A stretch of DNA of 38,908 bases from contig REEG01000127.1 in the NCBI GenBank assembly GCA_007695195.1, positions 1 through 38,908 of the forward strand. Direction: 5' to 3'. How positions within the stretch are numbered: the first letter of the stretch is position 1; every line of letters starts with the position of its first letter. This stretch comes from Gemmatimonadales bacterium. GTDB taxonomy: Bacteria; Gemmatimonadota; Gemmatimonadetes; Longimicrobiales; Gaopeijiaceae. A program made the translations under genes and the position numbers. Below are positions 11,126-19,405 of the stretch, piece by piece. Under the pieces are notes generated by a model. It ran no database searches and was not told the origin of the DNA. It saw only the letters and a list, made by a program, of their open reading frames with translations.

Positions 11126-13095
11126 GTCCGGGCCGGGGAGGGGAGGGACTCCGGTCCCGTGATGGAAGATCCGGGAAGGGGAGGCGCCACCTCCGCGCCC
11201 TTGCCATGCTCGTGCCCATCATGGCGCTGGCGGCGTGCGGTGTGGGCGGGGCAGGGGCCGGTCCGGGCATGGGCGTGGAGGCCGAGGCCGGTCCTGCCTT
11301 CCTCCCCTCGGATTCCTTCGAGCGCGTCATCGCGCCCTTTGAGGTGGTGGGCCGGAGTGGGGTGCCGTATGAGTTCCCCTTCCTGGGCGGGTTCGAGGTT
11401 CCCCGGCCCCATCTGGTGGACATCAACGGAAACGGCCTGCACGACCTCTTCGTCCAGACCTTCCGGGACGAACTGGTCCACTTCGAGAATGTGGGGACGG
11501 CTGCGGAGCCGCGCTTCCAGTGGCGAAGCTCCCGGTTCCAGGAGCTGGATGTGGGCGGGTGGGTGCGGTTCTTTGATCTGGACGGGGACGGCCGGGTGGA
11601 CCTCTTTGTCGAGCTTCCCAACAGCCTCATCCAGTACGTGCCCAACACGGGCACTCCCGAGGAGCCCCTGTTCCAGATGCCGGGCCTCCCGGTGCGGGAC
11701 ACGGAAGGGCAGCGGATCTTCGCCGACGCCCAGAATATCCCCTTCCTGGTGGACCTGGACGCCAATGGGCGGCCGGACCTCTTCCTGGGCCGCATCGATG
11801 GGACGCTGACCCGGTACGAGTTCGTGGAGATGGACGACGAAGGGCCGGTGTTCCGGCAGGTCACGGACCGCTTCGCCAACATCGAGATCTACGGCGCGTA
11901 CACGGATCCGCCCTCGGGGCAGGGGATTCCCCTGGTGGGGCACGAGCGGCCCTCCCTTCACGGAGCCAACTCCATGGCCTTCGCCGACATCACCGGGAAT
12001 GGGGTGCCGGATCTGGTGTGGGGAGACTTCTTCGAGCCGGGGCTGCTCCTCATCGAGAATGTGGGGACGCGGGAGGCGCCGGATCTGGATGTGCCGCCGG
12101 TGCTGCTCCCCGCCGAGCCCACGGTGGTGACGAGTGGGTTCAATGCCCCGGCCCTGGCCGACCTCACCGGCGATGGGCGGCTGGACCTCCTCATAGGGGT
12201 CCTGGGCGGGGCCTACAACGCCAACAGTACCTCGGCCAATAACCTGGTCTTCTATCGGGGAACGGAAGAAGGGGGCTTTCGGCTCGAGACCACCCGCTTC
12301 CTGAACGGGATCGACTGGGGGAGTGAGGCGGTGCCGGCGGTGGGTGACCTCACCGGGAACGGACTGCCGGATCTGGTGGTGGGGTCGAAGCTGGATCCGG
12401 CCACCTCCCGTCCGCCGCCCCTTCACTGGTACGCCAATGTGGGGACGCCGGGGGCGCCGCGTCTTGAGTACCGGGGCCAGATCTCCGAGGCCGCGCACCT
12501 GAACGGGGCACCGGTGCTGGCGGACCTCACCGGTGACGGGCGCCTGGATCTGGTGGTGGGGAGCTTCAACCGGGGCGTCTTCCTCTATGGGAACGAGGGA
12601 GGCGTGGATGAGCCCCGATTCGTGCCGGTGGGCGATGGCCCTATCGCCCGCCCGCCCCGGGGGAACTACTTCTCGCCGGCGGTGGGGGACCTGACGGGAA
12701 ACGGGCTCCCGGATCTGGTGGTGGGGGAAGGGTCCGGGCGTCTCACGCTCTTTGTGAACGTGGGCACGGTGGGGGCGCCGGATCTGGAGCTCGTACCCGA
12801 TGCCCTGGCCGGAGTGGAGGTGGGCGCCCGGAGCGCGCCGACGCTGGTGGACGCCACCGGGGACGGCCTCCTGGATCTGGTGGTGGGTGCCCGCGACGGC
12901 CGGGTCATGGTCTTCCAGAACCTGGGGCCGGGTCCGGATGGGCTTCCACGGTTCCGGGAAGACGGCACTGCCCTGGGAGGGCGCTTCGCCCGCCTCGCGG
13001 CTCCCCGGCTTGTGGACCTCACCGGCAACGGTCTACTGGATCTCCTGGTGGGAAGCCAGGACGGCGGGGTCACCTTCTACCGGAATCTGCGCTAG
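11122..13095 (+). CDS. VCBS/FG-GAP ten-repeat lipoprotein
   Basis: A lipoprotein with lipobox LAAC (Cys39 from this start) after an Arg-rich n-region. The mature part holds ten copies of a D-[LIA]-x-G-[ND]-G-x-x-DL-[LVF] motif (LVDINGNGLHDLFV, FFDLDGDGRVDLFVE, LADLTGDGRLDLLIG, VGDLTGNGLPDLVVG and others). These match calcium-binding FG-GAP/VCBS propeller blades, spaced about 50-70 residues. GTG at 11122 overlaps the previous stop (GTGA) and gives 657 residues; ATG at 11206 is an alternative but leaves almost no n-region before the lipobox. The 3' end overlaps the convergent PHP gene by 26 bp. Exact ligand unknown. Confidence 0.8.
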   Translation: MSPGRGGEGLRSRDGRSGKGRRHLRALAMLVPIMALAACGVGGAGAGPGMGVEAEAGPAFLPSDSFERVIAPFEVVGRSGVPYEFPFLGGFEVPRPHLVDINGNGLHDLFVQTFRDELVHFENVGTAAEPRFQWRSSRFQELDVGGWVRFFDLDGDGRVDLFVELPNSLIQYVPNTGTPEEPLFQMPGLPVRDTEGQRIFADAQNIPFLVDLDANGRPDLFLGRIDGTLTRYEFVEMDDEGPVFRQVTDRFANIEIYGAYTDPPSGQGIPLVGHERPSLHGANSMAFADITGNGVPDLVWGDFFEPGLLLIENVGTREAPDLDVPPVLLPAEPTVVTSGFNAPALADLTGDGRLDLLIGVLGGAYNANSTSANNLVFYRGTEEGGFRLETTRFLNGIDWGSEAVPAVGDLTGNGLPDLVVGSKLDPATSRPPPLHWYANVGTPGAPRLEYRGQISEAAHLNGAPVLADLTGDGRLDLVVGSFNRGVFLYGNEGGVDEPRFVPVGDGPIARPPRGNYFSPAVGDLTGNGLPDLVVGEGSGRLTLFVNVGTVGAPDLELVPDALAGVEVGARSAPTLVDATGDGLLDLVVGARDGRVMVFQNLGPGPDGLPRFREDGTALGGRFARLAAPRLVDLTGNGLLDLLVGSQDGGVTFYRNLR

Positions 13096-14215
13096 AGCCG
13101 ATGCCGAAGGGCTGGGTCCCGGTAATGGTGTTCCCCGGACCCCAGATCTCGGCCCGGACGTATCCCTCCACCGGCTCCAGCTGGGTCAGATCGAGGGTGG
13201 CACCCGTCTGGATCGTGTCGCCGCGGGAGATCCAGTAGATCCGGTCCCCTCCCTCCACATCCAGATCGATGATCCCCCTTCGTCCGTCGACCCGAACGCC
13301 GCGGAGGGCGGGAGGGGTGGGGCCGGACTGTCCTTCCGGTGCGTAGACCCAGTAGAAGCGGCCCTCTTCCATGGCCGCCCTCAGCTCATCCTGGGAGAGC
13401 TCCGTGAGAGGAAATACGTTCCAGTTGCGACCCAGATGCCCGGCGCTGTGCATGTCGTCGTTGGAGTAGGCCCAGATGGGGCGCTCCGGCATGAGTTCGG
13501 TGAGGAGGCGGTCCCAGAGCCCACGATCGGTGGGATAGCGGTCTCCCTGATTGTAGATCTCGATGCCCACCACATTGTGGAAGGTCCGGTACTGGTCCAG
13601 GTACCATTGGTCGGTGTAGGTCTCCGGCGCACGGTCCGTGTACCGGCCCGGGTGGAAGAGGACGACGGTGGCCCCTGCTGCTTCCAGACGACGGAGTGTT
13701 TCTCCTTCGGTGTCCGCCCGGTCATTGAAGTCGCTGAAGTAGCTTCCCACGTGGTGTGGGGCCGAAACCTCATTGGCCTGGATGGCCAGCATGCCCAGGG
13801 AAGAAGGGTCCCGGTCTTCGTAGACGAAGTCGTCGGGCATGTTCTCCGGCTGCGACTCCATCCGGTTCAGGGAGGTGTTGCTGGGCTCCATGGCGGAGAA
13901 ACCCGTCCACGGGTAGGTGACCTCGTTGTGATCGGTGACGGCGAGAATGTGATAGCCCATTCGGTGGTAGTGATCCACCACCTCCTGCGGGTTGATCCGC
14001 CCGTCGCTCCGGGTGGTGTGGGTGTGGAGATTCGCCTTGTACTGATCACTCCCTTCCCAGTCCACGCCCGCGTAGGGGTTCTGGATCTGGATCTCCGTCG
14101 AAGGAGCCTGGCATGCGGTCGCCAGGGTTACCGCGGCCAGCCCCAGGGCCAGTGCCATGGGTGCGGGACGGCTGCGGGAGAACCAGAAAGACAGGAGACG
14201 GGTCGGTACGGTCAT
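13070..14215 (-). CDS. PHP-domain phosphoesterase-like lipoprotein
   Basis: An exported protein of 381 residues with signal and lipobox LATAC (Cys35). PHP metal motifs follow: NLHTHTTRSDG (His64, His66), AVTDHNEV (Asp95, His96), ANEVSAPHH (Glu), VLFHPGRY (His) and SNDDMHSAGH (Asp, His). PHP domains are trinuclear metal phosphoesterases or nucleases. The lipoprotein signal places this one in the periplasm, so a phosphoesterase acting on an envelope or imported substrate is likely, but the substrate is unknown. The gene is alone and overlaps the VCBS lipoprotein gene tail-to-tail, leaving no room for a terminator between them. Confidence 0.85.
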   Translation of the reverse strand: MTVPTRLLSFWFSRSRPAPMALALGLAAVTLATACQAPSTEIQIQNPYAGVDWEGSDQYKANLHTHTTRSDGRINPQEVVDHYHRMGYHILAVTDHNEVTYPWTGFSAMEPSNTSLNRMESQPENMPDDFVYEDRDPSSLGMLAIQANEVSAPHHVGSYFSDFNDRADTEGETLRRLEAAGATVVLFHPGRYTDRAPETYTDQWYLDQYRTFHNVVGIEIYNQGDRYPTDRGLWDRLLTELMPERPIWAYSNDDMHSAGHLGRNWNVFPLTELSQDELRAAMEEGRFYWVYAPEGQSGPTPPALRGVRVDGRRGIIDLDVEGGDRIYWISRGDTIQTGATLDLTQLEPVEGYVRAEIWGPGNTITGTQPFGIGSSADSGRR

Positions 14216-14355
14216 GGGGACGTCAACTCCAGACAGGGGCGGACACTTGCGGAGGTTACCGAGCGGAGCGTAGACCCTCCCCCGGACATCCGGAAGGGGA
14301 GAGACAGGATTGTGACAGGGGCCGTGGACATGGTGGGTCGGGCCCGGAAACGAAG

Positions 14356-14393
14356 AACGGCCGGGCCGACCCCCGAAAGGATCGGCCCAGCCG
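14356..14393 (-). terminator. hairpin terminator after the small membrane protein
   Basis: Arms ACGGCCGGGCCGA (14356-14368) and TCGGCCCAGCCGT (14381-14393) pair with a single imperfect position around a 12-base loop. A T-rich stretch (TTCTTCGTTT) follows on the minus strand. It lies 70 bases past the small gene and its right arm is shared almost exactly with the hairpin at 14830-14846. Confidence 0.55.
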
Positions 14394-14463
14394 TGAAAAC
14401 CGGGATCAACGGACGAGGTCTACCGGTTTGCTGCATGCCGCACAGCTCTTCTTCAGCGCCGCG

Positions 14464-14649
14464 TCAGACTTCCGCTTCCTGGGGCTGGAGTTCCTGCCGG
14501 GATGCCGAGATCACCAGGAAGCCGGCGATGGGGAGGAGGACCGAGGTGGCGAACAGAGCGGGACCGATGGGGCTCGTGGTGGCAACCAGGCTCCAGACCC
14601 AGAGTCCGACGAGCGCGAGGGCGAACCAGAAATTCCGATGCAGAAACAT
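14464..14649 (-). CDS. small two-helix membrane protein
   Basis: A 61-residue protein, MFLHRNFWFALALVGLWVWS and onward, has two clear hydrophobic segments (about 7-25 and 31-51, the second ISPIGPALFATSVLLPIAGFLVI-like) and a short charged tail. The ATG has GGGAG about eight bases upstream. It stands alone between two look-alike terminator hairpins, with a palindromic operator-like site in its upstream region, which supports it being a real regulated gene. No family is recognised; function unknown. Confidence 0.65.
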   Translation of the reverse strand: MFLHRNFWFALALVGLWVWSLVATTSPIGPALFATSVLLPIAGFLVISASRQELQPQEAEV

Positions 14650-14702
14650 TGATGTACTCCCAGGTGGAGGGTAACGGTGTCTAGCTAGCGTCCAGGGCAC
14701 GT

Positions 14703-14773
14703 CCTGAACAAGAGCTGTGCAAGTGATGATCTCTTGCTGCGCATTGCCTGAACAACTGCTGTACAGTAGTTGT
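14703..14773. promoter_or_regulatory. repeated operator-like sites upstream of the small membrane gene
   Basis: A near-perfect 22-bp palindrome at 14752-14773 reads ACAACTGCTGT / ACAGTAGTTGT with one symmetric mismatch around a CTGTACAG core. A related copy sits exactly 44 bp upstream: CCTGAACAAgaGCTGTgCA at 14703 against CCTGAACAActGCTGTaCA at 14747. This is the layout of a strong and a weaker repressor site upstream of the gene starting at 14649. The regulator is unknown; no repressor gene is adjacent. Confidence 0.5.
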
Positions 14774-14800
14774 ACGATCAGGTTCCCGCAAGTGTTGGAC

Positions 14801-14846
14801 AAAAAGGAACGGCTGGGTCGATCCCGTGGGGGATCGGCCCAGCCGT
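14801..14846 (-). terminator. terminator of the metalloprotease gene
   Basis: A 17-bp stem with one G-T pair (14809-14825 with 14830-14846) closes a 4-base loop. On the minus strand it is followed by CCTTTTTG (five T at 14801-14805). It is 63 bases past the protease stop. Confidence 0.85.
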
Positions 14847-14908
14847 AGAAAGGGGGGAGGTGTTCCCGGACCAGGGCCGTCGGCACCTTCCCGACAACCC
14901 CCGGGCAC

Positions 14909-17128
14909 TCAGTCCAGTGACAAGGCGAAACGCTCGATTTCCTCCAGGACCGGCGCGTTGACCCCACGCTTCTGCAGGGTGCGCTTGAGGCTGCGGACCT
15001 CCTTCCTTCCGTCTCCGGCGCGACCGGCGGCGACCAGAGCCAGGGCCCGGTCTCGCACCAGTTCGTGGTGGAGGAGGTTGACGGCCGGGACGTCGAGCCT
15101 GCCCAGGAGGCGGGCGGCCTGCTGCGTGACCTTGAGGACCTCTTCGGGATCAGGTGCGTGGGAGAGGGTAAGGCGCGGCCGCTCCCCCTTCTCCTCTTCC
15201 CCCAGACGGAAGTGGCTGCGGGACTCGGCCTTGGCTACGGTGAGTGCCGCGTGGACCCCGGCCAGCGAATCCTTGAACCGGTCGGCGACCTCGCGGAGGA
15301 CATCCATGGCGCCCTTGAGGGCCGGTGCGTTGGATCCATCCAGGTAGATGGCCAGCCCCACCTCGCGGCTGAAGACGTCTGACGCCATCCGGTCTTCTTC
15401 CCGTCCGGCGGGGTTGCCCACCCGCAGGGAGTGGACCGCCGAGGGGAAGTTCACGCCCATGGGGTCGTGGTAGGTGGCCCGGATCCGGTACTCGCCGGGC
15501 TCGGCAAAGGTGAAGCCGCCCTTTCCGAAGGCCAGGGAGACGGTCTGGCTGAATCGGTCGGTGCCGGGCTCGGAGCCTTCCGGTTGCAGCGTCCGGGTCT
15601 CGGCCGGCCCCAGTTCGCACAGGAGGGGGTCGTGATGGACGATCTGGCCCGAGGGCTTCTGTACCTCCACCGATACGTAGCCGGCTTCCAGTCGAAGGTC
15701 GGCGGCCGCTTCCCAGGGGAAGGGTGAGGTGTTCCGGAGCCGGAACTCCACCTCCACCGGCTCCAGGAAGTCCACGTACCCCGCCGAGCGGACCCGGAAC
15801 TCCAGCGGCATCTCCCCCTCCGGTGGGAGGAGGGCCGTGCCGTGGCCGTGATCCTCCAGGTGGAGTCCGGTGGCCCAGGCGTCGCCCCCGGGAATCACCG
15901 AGGCCCTGTCCCCGTGCCGGAGGTGGATGAGTTCCTCCTCGTCGAACTCCAGGAGGAAGTTGTTCCAGAAGTTCGTCACGTTCTGGGGGTAGTTCATCCA
16001 CGACAGGGAGTCGGGACGCCCCTTGTTCCACGAGTGGACGAAGTTGAAGGCGTGACCGGCCTCGTGCACCCATGTGTAGAGATAGACCCGGAGGGCCCGG
16101 GCCTGGGCCTGGGTGATGGGAGCTCCCGAGGGTACGCTGTTGAACCACCAGTGATTACGGAACAGGGCAAAGCCCTGCCGCTCCGGGGGCCGGTTCGTGG
16201 CGCTCCAGTCGAACATGATCCCCGCCAGTCCGGCATTGTCGTGGCGACCACACAGGATTCCCCAGAGGTCCCACTTGGGCCACGCGCCACCGGCGGCGTA
16301 GCGGCTGAAGTGGGTCTCCATGGCATCGTGGAGTTCGTCGTTACTCCAGGTAGTGAACTGGGCCGCGCTGTCGTCGAATACGGTCGGGGTCGGCGGAATA
16401 TCCAGGTGCACCCCTGCCTCGTCGAAGGCAGAGGCCATGGTCATGTTCCGCTCGGCCAATTCGGTGGGGCGATCGGACGCGGCGTGGGTGTTGTAGGTGG
16501 GAAGAATGGGCTCGCTGTTCACCGAGTCGCAGACGGCCACCTCCAGGCGCACGTCACGGAAGGCCCGGGAGGTGCGGGTGCAGTGGAAGGTCCGGATGAG
16601 GCGGCGGGTGCGGCGATCCCGGATGAATACCTCCACCGGCGCACCCACCCGACCATTCCCCACCGGGATGCGCACCTCCACCGCCTGCCTGACCAGTCCG
16701 CCGGACCAGTTCCGGATTCCGCCCCGGAGGACGCGGACCTGGCCTTCCCACTCCCGCTCCACCTCGTCCACGATCCAGGAGCGTTGGTAGGTGGTCCAGG
16801 TGAACGTGCGTCCCCCCCAGGTCCAACGCTGGATCCGGAAGATGTCGGCGCTGAGGCGGTTGAGCACCGGTGAGTGGGCGGAGCGGGCATCCACATCCAC
16901 CCGGAGCACGATGCGCTCATCGGCATCCGGGCTGATGGAATCGCCCTCGTACCGCCCACTCACGCTGATGAAGCGGAAGATGTGCTGAAGATCCAGGTTG
17001 ATGAGGTGATCCCTGGGGAGCGTTACACGTTGCAGATCCCGGAGGCTTTGACGGACCTGCAGGTTCCGAGGGTCCGGATTGTGTGGGTCGAGGGAGGAGG
17101 GGTCGGGTGAGTCGGGGTCCTGTGGCAT
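14909..17128 (-). CDS. metzincin-like zinc metalloprotease, no recognised family
   Basis: A 739-residue protein with a zinc-protease core at 355-365, HEAGHAFNFVH: His355, Glu356, His359 and His365. This is the metzincin HExxHxxGxxH pattern with Asn in place of Gly. Thirteen residues on is SWMNYP (Met378), which looks like a metzincin Met-turn. Before it lie a DP-rich N-terminus (1-20) and a beta-rich region (about 50-200). After it comes an Ig-like beta-sandwich (about 430-580, RVRSAGYVDFLEPVEVEFRLRN...AEPGEYRIRATYHDP) and a helical C-terminal domain (about 600-739). No signal peptide or lipobox is visible. The start has GGAG eight bases upstream. A 100-residue gene precedes it by 57 bases. 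Substrate unknown; protease activity is inferred from the motif. Confidence 0.75.
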   Translation of the reverse strand: MPQDPDSPDPSSLDPHNPDPRNLQVRQSLRDLQRVTLPRDHLINLDLQHIFRFISVSGRYEGDSISPDADERIVLRVDVDARSAHSPVLNRLSADIFRIQRWTWGGRTFTWTTYQRSWIVDEVEREWEGQVRVLRGGIRNWSGGLVRQAVEVRIPVGNGRVGAPVEVFIRDRRTRRLIRTFHCTRTSRAFRDVRLEVAVCDSVNSEPILPTYNTHAASDRPTELAERNMTMASAFDEAGVHLDIPPTPTVFDDSAAQFTTWSNDELHDAMETHFSRYAAGGAWPKWDLWGILCGRHDNAGLAGIMFDWSATNRPPERQGFALFRNHWWFNSVPSGAPITQAQARALRVYLYTWVHEAGHAFNFVHSWNKGRPDSLSWMNYPQNVTNFWNNFLLEFDEEELIHLRHGDRASVIPGGDAWATGLHLEDHGHGTALLPPEGEMPLEFRVRSAGYVDFLEPVEVEFRLRNTSPFPWEAAADLRLEAGYVSVEVQKPSGQIVHHDPLLCELGPAETRTLQPEGSEPGTDRFSQTVSLAFGKGGFTFAEPGEYRIRATYHDPMGVNFPSAVHSLRVGNPAGREEDRMASDVFSREVGLAIYLDGSNAPALKGAMDVLREVADRFKDSLAGVHAALTVAKAESRSHFRLGEEEKGERPRLTLSHAPDPEEVLKVTQQAARLLGRLDVPAVNLLHHELVRDRALALVAAGRAGDGRKEVRSLKRTLQKRGVNAPVLEEIERFALSLD

Positions 17129-17185
17129 GGGGCGGCTCCGGTCCTTGAGAAATCGAGGTCGCCGGGCCGTCCAGGGGTCCGGCGC

Positions 17186-17488
17186 TCAGAGGAATCCCAG
17201 CGGCTCCGTATCCACCATGACCATGAGCCTGCCACCTTCCAACCGGATCCGCACCCAGCGGTCCCCTTCTCCCCCCGGAATGGTGGTCCGGTCCGCCAGT
17301 CCCATGGCGGGAAGCCCCACCTCCAGAATCTCATGGGCCTGAGCCGGAAGTGATTCAGTAAGTTCGGCCGCGAAGCCCATCATGAGATCGGTGGTGGCGG
17401 GTCCCTGGAAGATGGGTCGCCCCCCCAGCATCACCTCCACCTCTTCCCCGGAGAATCCTCGTTCCAGGTAGCAGTAGAGGGTGGGCAC
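17186..17488 (-). CDS. small protein of unknown function upstream of the metalloprotease
   Basis: A 100-residue protein from a GTG start with GGAG seven bases upstream; an in-frame ATG at 17569 would add 27 residues of less convincing sequence. The sequence (PTLYCYLERGFSGEEVEVMLGGRPIFQGPATTDL...) alternates in a way that suggests a small beta-sandwich, with a hydrophobic end VMVDTEPLGFL. No signal peptide, no known motif. It is 57 bases from the protease start on the same strand, so it is probably co-transcribed and may be an inhibitor, chaperone or accessory protein; that is inference from position only. Confidence 0.6.
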   Translation of the reverse strand: MPTLYCYLERGFSGEEVEVMLGGRPIFQGPATTDLMMGFAAELTESLPAQAHEILEVGLPAMGLADRTTIPGGEGDRWVRIRLEGGRLMVMVDTEPLGFL

Positions 17489-17648
17489 GGTGGGCTCCAA
17501 GGTGGTGTCGGGTGGGCGCCTCGTCCCGATCCTGACGAGTGGCGTACAGCAGTGTGGGATTCCCGTCAAATATGGGGGTAGGCGGCCGCCGGGATCAAGG
17601 GTGGGGTCGGGTCGGACTCGCCACCCTGCGACTCAGTGGGAAATGGCC

Positions 17649-19241
17649 TCAATATCCGATGTGGATCCCCGTTCCATCATCTTCCCATTCCAGCTCGATC
17701 CATGCCGACTCCCCTGCGGTCCAGGCCAGAACCAGGAGTTCGGCCCCGTCGAGCCACGTCGCCCACTCCGCCTCGTCGAGCCACGCCGCCCGTTCCACGC
17801 CGTCCATGGACTCCGGCCGGTCCGGAATCAGGGTCATACGGGCCATTTCCCCTTGCCCCCCGCGCCCCCGGAGAGGGAGAGAAGGGGGCCGTCGACGGAA
17901 GGTCTCTCCCTGGGTGGACCGAAGAACCAATGCCTCGCTCCGCTCCGGGTGATGGAGGAGGTACTGGAATTCCCGGTGCGAGATGATGGGCTGACCCAGG
18001 GGACTCATGGGCACCAGGTGCGGTAGACCCTCCTCGAGCCTTGAACTCCGGTAGCTGACGGCGAGGCGAGGACCTTCCTCGTCCACCGCCCAGGCGTGCA
18101 CTCTCCACCGGATCCTGTGATCCACAAGGCGAGACCGATGGGGCGTGAGCCGTGCCAGGAGGAAGGGCTCAAGGGCCACGAGCCGGCCCGATACCGTCAC
18201 GCTCCCGCCGGAGTCCCGAAAGCCCCGGGCCGTCGCCTCCGGGATCTCCACCGAGAAGCCGTGGCCCAACTCCCTTTCCGGCGCCCATTCGCCCCGAAGG
18301 GACCCCAGCCATCGGACAGGCCGAGTGGAGATCCATTCCCGGGAGGGCCAGGGCGGTGCCGGTGGCCAGGTGACGTGCGTGCGTATGGCACTCGCATGGG
18401 CCTTGCCTGATCCTTCCGGTGCCTCGCCCCGGGGCACCACGGTGACCTCCGGTTCGATCAGGATGCCAGGGAACGCCCGGGATACCGTGTCCGCATCCAA
18501 GCTCACGAGTACCATGGTAGGATCGGGGCGACCCATGCCTGCCCCGTGGACGCGGACGTGGTTGATCCGGACGGCGGGTACCCCTTGGGGCGTCCCCGAG
18601 GCCATCCCTACGGCCAGGGGGGCCACATCCCTGTCTCGGGCACCCTCCAGGGTGGGGGGGGCATCCCGGGCGAGGAGTGGTGCCGGGATGGGTTCCCTGT
18701 CATCGTCCGAGATGAGAGAATTGATTGAGTTGCCCATCACCAGCAGGACGATCAGCACGGCGGCGAAAGCCTTGAGGGAGTGGGTGAGATAGGCTGCGGC
18801 GCCCACCGCGACCACGGCCCACAGCCACGCGGCCAGCGTTGCCGCGCCCAACGCCGCGGCGATCTCGGTCCCGGGGATGCCGAAGCCCACGACCCAGGGC
18901 ACTTCGAGGATGAGCGTCAGGGGGACGAAGAGGAGGCCCGCCAGGACGACCTTCCCGGTGAAGATGGCTCCGGCACTCAATCCCTGGCCGTGCACCCGGC
19001 GATCCGGGCTACGCAGCGGATCGGCCTGGATGGCCGCGGCCAGGACAAAGGCTGCCACCAGGGTCGCAGCCAGGGCGGCGAAGGAGAAGAACCCCCACCC
19101 CAAAGGCATCAACGGTCCCACCAGACTCGCCGAGGCCGCCAGGGTCAGGGCCCCTACGACCGGGCGACGCCACCGGGTGAGGTCCCGCCGGACGAGTTGC
19201 GGAATTGAGTTCCGGGAGTCGGTGGGGATTCGATTGTTCAT
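17649..19241 (-). CDS. membrane protein with ABC-2-permease-like N-terminus and large extra domain
   Basis: A 530-residue protein. The N-terminal 190 residues contain about five hydrophobic segments (VVGALTLAASASLVG, FFSFAALAATLVAAFVLAAAI, IFTGKVVLAGLLFVPLTLIL, ALGAATLAAWLWAVVAVGAAA, KAFAAVLIVLLVMGNSI) in an arrangement reminiscent of ABC-2 type permeases. The remaining 330 or so residues are soluble, beta-rich and unrecognised, and end in an acidic, tryptophan-rich tail. No ATPase gene is adjacent. The start ATG 19241 has GAGGG about six bases upstream; ATG 19259 is an alternative. Function unknown. Confidence 0.7.
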   Translation of the reverse strand: MNNRIPTDSRNSIPQLVRRDLTRWRRPVVGALTLAASASLVGPLMPLGWGFFSFAALAATLVAAFVLAAAIQADPLRSPDRRVHGQGLSAGAIFTGKVVLAGLLFVPLTLILEVPWVVGFGIPGTEIAAALGAATLAAWLWAVVAVGAAAYLTHSLKAFAAVLIVLLVMGNSINSLISDDDREPIPAPLLARDAPPTLEGARDRDVAPLAVGMASGTPQGVPAVRINHVRVHGAGMGRPDPTMVLVSLDADTVSRAFPGILIEPEVTVVPRGEAPEGSGKAHASAIRTHVTWPPAPPWPSREWISTRPVRWLGSLRGEWAPERELGHGFSVEIPEATARGFRDSGGSVTVSGRLVALEPFLLARLTPHRSRLVDHRIRWRVHAWAVDEEGPRLAVSYRSSRLEEGLPHLVPMSPLGQPIISHREFQYLLHHPERSEALVLRSTQGETFRRRPPSLPLRGRGGQGEMARMTLIPDRPESMDGVERAAWLDEAEWATWLDGAELLVLAWTAGESAWIELEWEDDGTGIHIGY

Positions 19242-19380
19242 ATTCACCCTCGGTCGCATCTTCGATGCTCGCGGCCCGGCGAACCGCTTACGGACTGTCA
19301 GGCCACAATGCGCGCCACGACTCGGAGACTCTCACGCCACCTTAAGCCCCTCGACTTGAAGGCGCAAAGTCAGTCCCCAG

Positions 19381-19392
19381 GGGTGCACACCC
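19381..19392. promoter_or_regulatory. small palindrome before the hydrolase gene
   Basis: GGGTG-ca-CACCC is a perfect inverted repeat 13 bases before the ATG at 19406, in the 164-base divergent spacer. It is short and GC-rich, so it may be chance; it could be an operator or a start-masking hairpin. Confidence 0.25.
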
Positions 19393-19405
19393 GGACTCCC
19401 GTGCC

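Noticed and set aside
14276-14303. Imperfect GC hairpin before the PHP gene
   Set aside because: Bulged stem with no T-run and no clear role; expected by chance in GC-rich spacer.
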